NCBI RefSeq assembly: GCF_009765735.1
Contig: NZ_LMUW01000035.1
Span: 587 to 38,676 of the forward strand
Source: Xenophilus sp. L33
Lineage (GTDB): Bacteria > Pseudomonadota > Gammaproteobacteria > Burkholderiales > Burkholderiaceae_C
Direction of reading: 5' to 3'
Length of the DNA: 38,090 nucleotides
A program made the position numbers and the translations under genes. The number at the start of each line of letters is the position of its first letter. Position 1 is the first letter of the stretch. The notes below the pieces were generated by a model. It was not told where the DNA came from and ran no database searches. It worked only from the letters and a program-made list of their open reading frames with translations. Positions 34,841 through 38,090 of the stretch are shown here, piece by piece.

Positions 34841-34993
34841 GGCCGTCGCGAAGGGGCGCGCAGGGCCGCGAGCGCATAGACGTGAAAGTAGTTTGAATTC
34901 GACTTTTCAGTCGTTCGTGTTCGCGGGGCCGCGTCCTAGAGTCGGCTATCGCCATCCAAGGCGAATCGTCGAACGCATCAACGGAGCCATTAC
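34841..34993. promoter_or_regulatory. Region upstream of the rhodanese gene, with dyad at 34900-34913
   Basis: The 153-bp gap holds an AT-rich patch (GTAGTTTGAATTCGACTTTT) and the inverted repeat CGACT-TTTC-AGTCG. No clear -10/-35 pair is seen. The gap is larger than the others in this arm, so the rhodanese gene may begin a second transcription unit. Confidence 0.35.
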
Positions 34994-35473
34994 ATGTCAT
35001 CGGAAGTCGAGACCCTTGCCCTGCCGGAAGCCCTGGAACGCGCCCGGGCCGCTGCCGAACAACAGAACCTGCCCTACGCCGGCGGTGTGCCGCCAGCCGT
35101 GGCCTGGCAACTCGTCCAGCGGCACGAAGCCGTGCTGGTCGACGTGCGCTCGGGCGAGGAACGCAAGTTCGTCGGCCACGTGCCCGAGAGCCTGCACGTG
35201 CCGTGGGCCACGGGCACCGCACTGACCCGCAATCCGCGCTTCGTGCGCGAACTGGAAGCCAGGCTGGCCAAGGACGGCGGCAAGGAAGCGGTGGCGCTGC
35301 TGCTGTGCCGCAGCGGCAAGCGCTCGGCGGTCGCCGCCGAAGCCGCGGCCAAGGCCGGCTTCACGCATGTCTTCAACGTGCTGGAGGGCTTCGAGGGCGA
35401 GATCGACGCCGAGCAGCATCGCGGCGGCGCCGACGGCTGGCGCTTCCATCGCCTGCCCTGGGTGCAGGACTGA
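34994..35473 (+). CDS. Rhodanese-like sulfurtransferase
   Basis: The 159-residue single-domain rhodanese has VLVDVRSGEERKFVGHVPES (CH2A motif region) and the active-site loop LLCRSGKRSA with nucleophile Cys105, which carries a persulfide. The six-residue loop fits sulfur transfer rather than phosphatase activity. The N-terminal 30 residues are an extra helix typical of the group seen beside family 2A encapsulins. Tail FHRLPWVQD is conserved-looking. GGAG lies 9 nt before ATG 34994. It could pass sulfur to or from the cysteine desulfurase at the encapsulin shell. Confidence 0.88.
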   Translation: MSSEVETLALPEALERARAAAEQQNLPYAGGVPPAVAWQLVQRHEAVLVDVRSGEERKFVGHVPESLHVPWATGTALTRNPRFVRELEARLAKDGGKEAVALLLCRSGKRSAVAAEAAAKAGFTHVFNVLEGFEGEIDAEQHRGGADGWRFHRLPWVQD

Positions 35474-35520
35474 ACACGACCGGGACGCGCGCCGCGCAGA
35501 GTGCGCGCCCGGGCCCCACT

Positions 35521-35528
35521 TAAGGAGG
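35521..35528 (+). promoter_or_regulatory. Strong Shine-Dalgarno TAAGGAGG for the serine acetyltransferase
   Basis: A full complement to the 16S 3' end lies 6 nt before ATG 35535 and is the strongest ribosome-binding site in the window. It settles this start over upstream open frames. Confidence 0.85.
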
Positions 35529-35534
35529 ATCGTC

Positions 35535-36473
35535 ATGTCGGGATTCGAGGTCGACCGGGTGGTCGACGCGCTGCGCCACGTGCGCGGCGAATGGCGCGAT
35601 GCGCAGAAGCGGCCGCGCGAGGCGGCCGGTCGCGAGTTTCCGTCGCGCGACGCGCTCTCGACGCTGATCGAACAGCTCAAGGGCGCGCTGTTCCCGATGC
35701 GCCTCGGGCCGTCGGACCTGCGCCAGGACGGCGAGGACTTCTACGTCGCCCACACGCTCGACGTCGCGCTGCACGCGCTGCTCGACCAGGCCCGGCTCGA
35801 ACTGCACTACGTCGCGCGGCATGCGCCACGGCCGGCGGCCGAGATCGAGGCCCAGGCGCGCGACGCGGTGCGGGCCTTCGCCGCGGCCTTGCCGGGCATC
35901 CGCCGGCTGCTCGACACCGACGTGGTCGCCGCCTTCCAGGGCGACCCGGCCGCGCACAGCGTCGACGAGGTGCTGCTGTGCTATCCCGGCGTGCTGGCGA
36001 TGATCTACCACCGCCTGGCGAACCAGCTGTACCAGCTGGACCTGCCGCTGCTGGCGCGCATCGTGGCCGAGCTGGCGCACGGCTTGACCGGCATCGACAT
36101 CCATCCGGGCGCGCAGATTGCCGGCGGCTTCTTCATCGACCACGGCACCGGCGTAGTGATCGGCGAGACCGCGGTGATCGGCCAGCGGGTGCGCATCTAC
36201 CAGGCGGTCACGCTCGGCGCCAAGCGCTTTCCGGTCGATGCGCACGGCCTGCTGCAGAAGGGGCTGCCCCGGCATCCGGTGGTCGAGGACGAGGTCGTGA
36301 TCTACGCCGGCGCCACCGTGCTCGGCCGGGTCACCATCGGCCGCGGCGCGGTGATCGGCGGCAACGTCTGGCTCACCGACGACGTACCGGCCGGCGCCAG
36401 CGTGACGCAGGCGGGCCTGCAGAACGAGAAGGCCAGGCCGGCGGCCCAGCCGCTGCCAGTGGCCGCGACGTGA
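35535..36473 (+). CDS. epsC: Serine O-acetyltransferase, EpsC/CysE type
   Basis: The 312-residue protein makes O-acetylserine from serine and acetyl-CoA, the carbon acceptor for cysteine synthesis. The N-terminal half is the alpha-helical oligomerisation region typical of the longer EpsC form. The C-terminal half is a left-handed beta-helix of hexapeptide repeats: GIDIHPGAQIAGGFFIDHGT with catalytic His and Asp-His, GVVIGETAVIGQRVRIYQAV and VVIYAGATVLGRVTIGRGAV. The tail is Ala/Pro-rich and lacks the usual C-terminal Ile that docks into cysteine synthase, as it ends LPVAAT. O-acetylserine and N-acetylserine are also inducers of CysB-type regulators, so this gene could feed the local regulator. 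Its stop overlaps the next start as GTGA. Confidence 0.92.
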   Translation: MSGFEVDRVVDALRHVRGEWRDAQKRPREAAGREFPSRDALSTLIEQLKGALFPMRLGPSDLRQDGEDFYVAHTLDVALHALLDQARLELHYVARHAPRPAAEIEAQARDAVRAFAAALPGIRRLLDTDVVAAFQGDPAAHSVDEVLLCYPGVLAMIYHRLANQLYQLDLPLLARIVAELAHGLTGIDIHPGAQIAGGFFIDHGTGVVIGETAVIGQRVRIYQAVTLGAKRFPVDAHGLLQKGLPRHPVVEDEVVIYAGATVLGRVTIGRGAVIGGNVWLTDDVPAGASVTQAGLQNEKARPAAQPLPVAAT

Positions 36474-36739
36474 GCGGGCTGGTCGAACGCTTCGGCGTCA
36501 CCTTGCGGCAACTGCGCGTGCAGCAGGGCTGGTCGCAGAGCCGGCTGGCCGAGCGCGCCGGGCTCGACCGCTCCTATGTCGGCGAGATCGAGCGCGGGCG
36601 GGTGATCGCCTCGATCGTCACCGCCGAGAAGCTGGCGGTCGCCCTGGACATCGAGCTGGTGAGCCTGCTCGCGCACTGCCAGGAGATCGGCGCGCAGCGC
36701 GCGGTGCAGCTCGTCAGCCTGTCTTCGATCGCGCTGTGA
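36470..36739 (+). CDS. Small XRE-family transcriptional regulator
   Basis: The 89-residue protein is almost only a Cro/CI helix-turn-helix: LRQLRVQQGWSQSRLAERAG followed by LDRSYVGEIERGRVIASI and LAVALDIELVSLLAH. It starts at GTG 36470, overlapping the acetyltransferase stop by 4 bases, so it is translationally coupled. It lies 108 bases upstream of the encapsulin gene and may control it; the operator is unknown. An XRE gene in this place is not part of the minimal family 2A operon, so its role is inferred from position. Confidence 0.85.
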   Translation: MSGLVERFGVTLRQLRVQQGWSQSRLAERAGLDRSYVGEIERGRVIASIVTAEKLAVALDIELVSLLAHCQEIGAQRAVQLVSLSSIAL

Positions 36740-36847
36740 GCGTCGCACGCCCGGTGACGAGTTGGCCGGCTATAGCCCGTTGAGCACCGATTCGAATCCC
36801 TCGAAACTGCCCTTCGTCTTTTTTCCCGAACCACGGAGTCTTCATCC

Positions 36848-37786
36848 ATGACAGCAACAGTCGGTGGCACCACCGCCCTTGGCGACAGCGCCGCTCGCCA
36901 GCTCGCCAACGCCACCAAGAGCGTTCCCCAGCTCGAGACGATCAGCCCGCGCTGGCTGACGCACCTGCTGCAGTGGGTGCCGGTCGAGGCGGGCATCTAC
37001 CGGCTCAACAAGGTCAAGAACCCGGAATCGATCCAGGTGGTCTGCACCGCCAAGGAGAGCGAGAACCAGCTGCCGCGCACCTGGGTCGACTACGAGGAGC
37101 ATCCGCGCGAATACAACCTGAACGCGGTCAGCACCGTGCTCGACGTGCACACCCGCATCTCCGACCTCTACAGCAGCCCGCACGACCAGATCAAGGAACA
37201 GCTGCGCCTGACGATCGAGACGATCAAGGAGAACCAGGAAAGCGAGCTGATCAACAACCCCGACTACGGGCTCCTGTCGCAGGTCACCGAGGAGCAGCGC
37301 ATCTTCCCGCTGACCGGCGCGCCCACGCCGGACGACCTCGACGAGCTGCTGACCAGGGTCTGGAAGGAGCCGGCCTTCTTCCTCACGCACCCGCTGGCGA
37401 TCGCCGCCTTCGGCCGCGAAGCCACCCGTCGCGGCACGCCGCCGCCCACCGTGAGCCTCTTCGGCTCGCAGTTCATCACCTGGCGCGGCATTCCGCTGAT
37501 CCCGTCGAACAAGGTTCCGGTCGCCGACGGCAAGAGCAAGATCCTGCTGCTGCGCGTGGGCGACAAGCGCCAGGGCGTGGTGGGCCTCTTCCAGCCGGGC
37601 CTCACCGGCGAACAAAGCCCGGGTCTGTCGGTGCGCTTCATGGGCATCAACAACCATGCGATCGCCTCCTACCTGATCTCGCTGTACTGCTCGGTGGCGG
37701 TGCTGACCACCGACGCACTGGCGGTGCTCGACGATGTCGAGATCGGCCGCTACCACGACTACAGCGTCCTGGACACCTACAAGTAG
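36848..37786 (+). CDS. srpI: Family 2A encapsulin shell protein (SrpI-like)
   Basis: The 312-residue protein has the HK97-type encapsulin fold of family 2A. It opens LGDSAARQLANATKSVPQ and continues LQWVPVEAGIYRLNKVKNPE, EEHPREYNLNAVSTVLDVHT and SDLYSSPHDQIKEQLRLTIE, all as in SrpI of Synechococcus and relatives (about 306 residues). No cNMP-binding domain is inserted, so it is 2A and not 2B. Family 2A shells assemble as T=1 capsids, are induced by sulfur starvation in cyanobacteria and enclose cysteine desulfurase. CGGAG stands 10 nt before ATG 36848. The cargo gene follows after 6 bases. An HK97 phage capsid is a poor alternative because no phage genes surround it. Confidence 0.95.
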   Translation: MTATVGGTTALGDSAARQLANATKSVPQLETISPRWLTHLLQWVPVEAGIYRLNKVKNPESIQVVCTAKESENQLPRTWVDYEEHPREYNLNAVSTVLDVHTRISDLYSSPHDQIKEQLRLTIETIKENQESELINNPDYGLLSQVTEEQRIFPLTGAPTPDDLDELLTRVWKEPAFFLTHPLAIAAFGREATRRGTPPPTVSLFGSQFITWRGIPLIPSNKVPVADGKSKILLLRVGDKRQGVVGLFQPGLTGEQSPGLSVRFMGINNHAIASYLISLYCSVAVLTTDALAVLDDVEIGRYHDYSVLDTYK

Positions 37787-37792
37787 ACCGCG

Positions 37793-38090
37793 GTGAGCAA
37801 CTCCCTTTTTCCGTCGGACCAGGTCGAGGCGCCCTTCGACCCCGCGGTGCTGGCGCGCATGGCCAGCCAGCTGTTCGCGGCCCTGCCCGGGCAGGGCGCG
37901 GTCCCCGGCGTGCAGGCGCCTTCGCAACTGGCGCCGCCGGGTTCGCCGCTGGCCAGCCCCGCCGGCTTCGGGCCGAGCGTGCCGGGCACGCCGATCCCGC
38001 AGGGGCAGGCACCGGGCACCAACCTGCTGCCGGCTTCGCCGACGCAGCTGCCCTCGCTGGCGAACCGTGCGCCGGCCCTGCTGCCGCACG
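37793..38090 (+). CDS. Cysteine desulfurase cargo protein, N-terminal cargo-loading region (truncated by window end)
   Basis: From GTG 37793 an open frame of 99 codons runs off the right edge. It begins MSNSLFPSDQVEAPFDPAVL, then ARMASQLFAALPGQ, then a Pro/Ala/Gly/Gln-rich stretch without predicted structure (GSPLASPAGFGPSVPGTPIP; NRAPALLPH). This matches the long disordered N-terminal domain that directs family 2A cysteine desulfurase into its shell; the LARMASQLF helix looks like the conserved targeting motif of that domain. The SufS-type PLP domain, which removes sulfur from cysteine to give alanine and a persulfide, should begin just past the window. It lies 6 bases after the encapsulin stop, so the two are surely cotranscribed. 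The GTG start follows a weak site. Confidence 0.85.
   Translation, partial: MSNSLFPSDQVEAPFDPAVLARMASQLFAALPGQGAVPGVQAPSQLAPPGSPLASPAGFGPSVPGTPIPQGQAPGTNLLPASPTQLPSLANRAPALLPH

Noticed and set aside
36848..37786. Phage major capsid protein (HK97 fold)
   Set aside because: No terminase, portal, protease or tail gene is nearby. The sequence follows SrpI-type encapsulins, and a desulfurase cargo gene follows.
36842..38089. 415-residue minus-strand frame over the encapsulin
   Set aside because: It is antisense to the encapsulin and desulfurase genes and has the His/Arg/Gln-rich composition of a shadow frame.

Overview
The window is GC-rich, and its gene content (LivKHMGF-type transporters, MocR regulator, CmcJ/NvfI-family protein, SsuF-like molbindin, family 2A encapsulin) fits a betaproteobacterium of the order Burkholderiales, probably Comamonadaceae and Variovorax-like. 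This placement is inferred from protein style, not from a search. No rRNA, tRNA or CRISPR array was seen.

Region 1 (1-5 kb) is decayed. It holds C-terminal remnants of an ATP-dependent DNA ligase, a hydroxyacyl-CoA-dehydrogenase-type SDR and an RND exporter, an acyl-CoA synthetase with a stop, a frameshift and a (GAGACC)6 tract, and frameshifted genes for an SDR, an NDUFA9-like NAD(P)-binding protein and an antitoxin. The antitoxin partners an intact CcdB-type toxin and looks like a Phd-type N-terminus joined to a CcdA-type C-terminus. A 58-residue membrane protein gene lies among the remnants. A secreted NHL-repeat protein follows at 5.4 kb.

Region 2 (7-18.7 kb) is an intact uptake and catabolism block. 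An M24 metallopeptidase and an FAD/NAD/[2Fe-2S] reductase run leftward. A divergent rightward operon holds an SDR, a branched-chain-amino-acid/amide-type ABC transporter (binding protein, LivH, a LivM-LivG fusion, LivF) and an amidase. A glutamine-amidotransferase fusion protein lies convergent to the amidase and divergent from a MocR-type regulator.

Region 3 (18.8-26.4 kb) is accessory: an M23 lipoprotein, a TMEM175-like membrane protein, a DUF3606 protein, an IS21-type remnant, an 8-bp tandem repeat, a hybrid histidine kinase and a complete 824-bp IS5-family element. The element sits in the stop codon of a GST gene and separates it from the histidine kinase gene.

Region 4 (26.4-38.1 kb) is the most interesting part and appears devoted to sulfur. 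Leftward, a CysB/Cbl-like LysR regulator precedes a TauD-family dioxygenase, a four-gene ABC importer, a CmcJ/NvfI-family oxidoreductase and a GST. This looks like an organosulfur scavenging operon, although the substrate is unknown. Rightward, a single-domain molbindin (SsuF-like), a rhodanese, an EpsC-type serine acetyltransferase, a small XRE regulator, a family 2A encapsulin shell protein and the first 99 codons of its probable cysteine desulfurase cargo form a sulfur-storage compartment locus. Together the two arms could liberate sulfur from organosulfur compounds, make O-acetylserine and cysteine, and hold sulfur inside a protein shell. The coupling is inferred from gene order; the cargo gene runs off the right edge.
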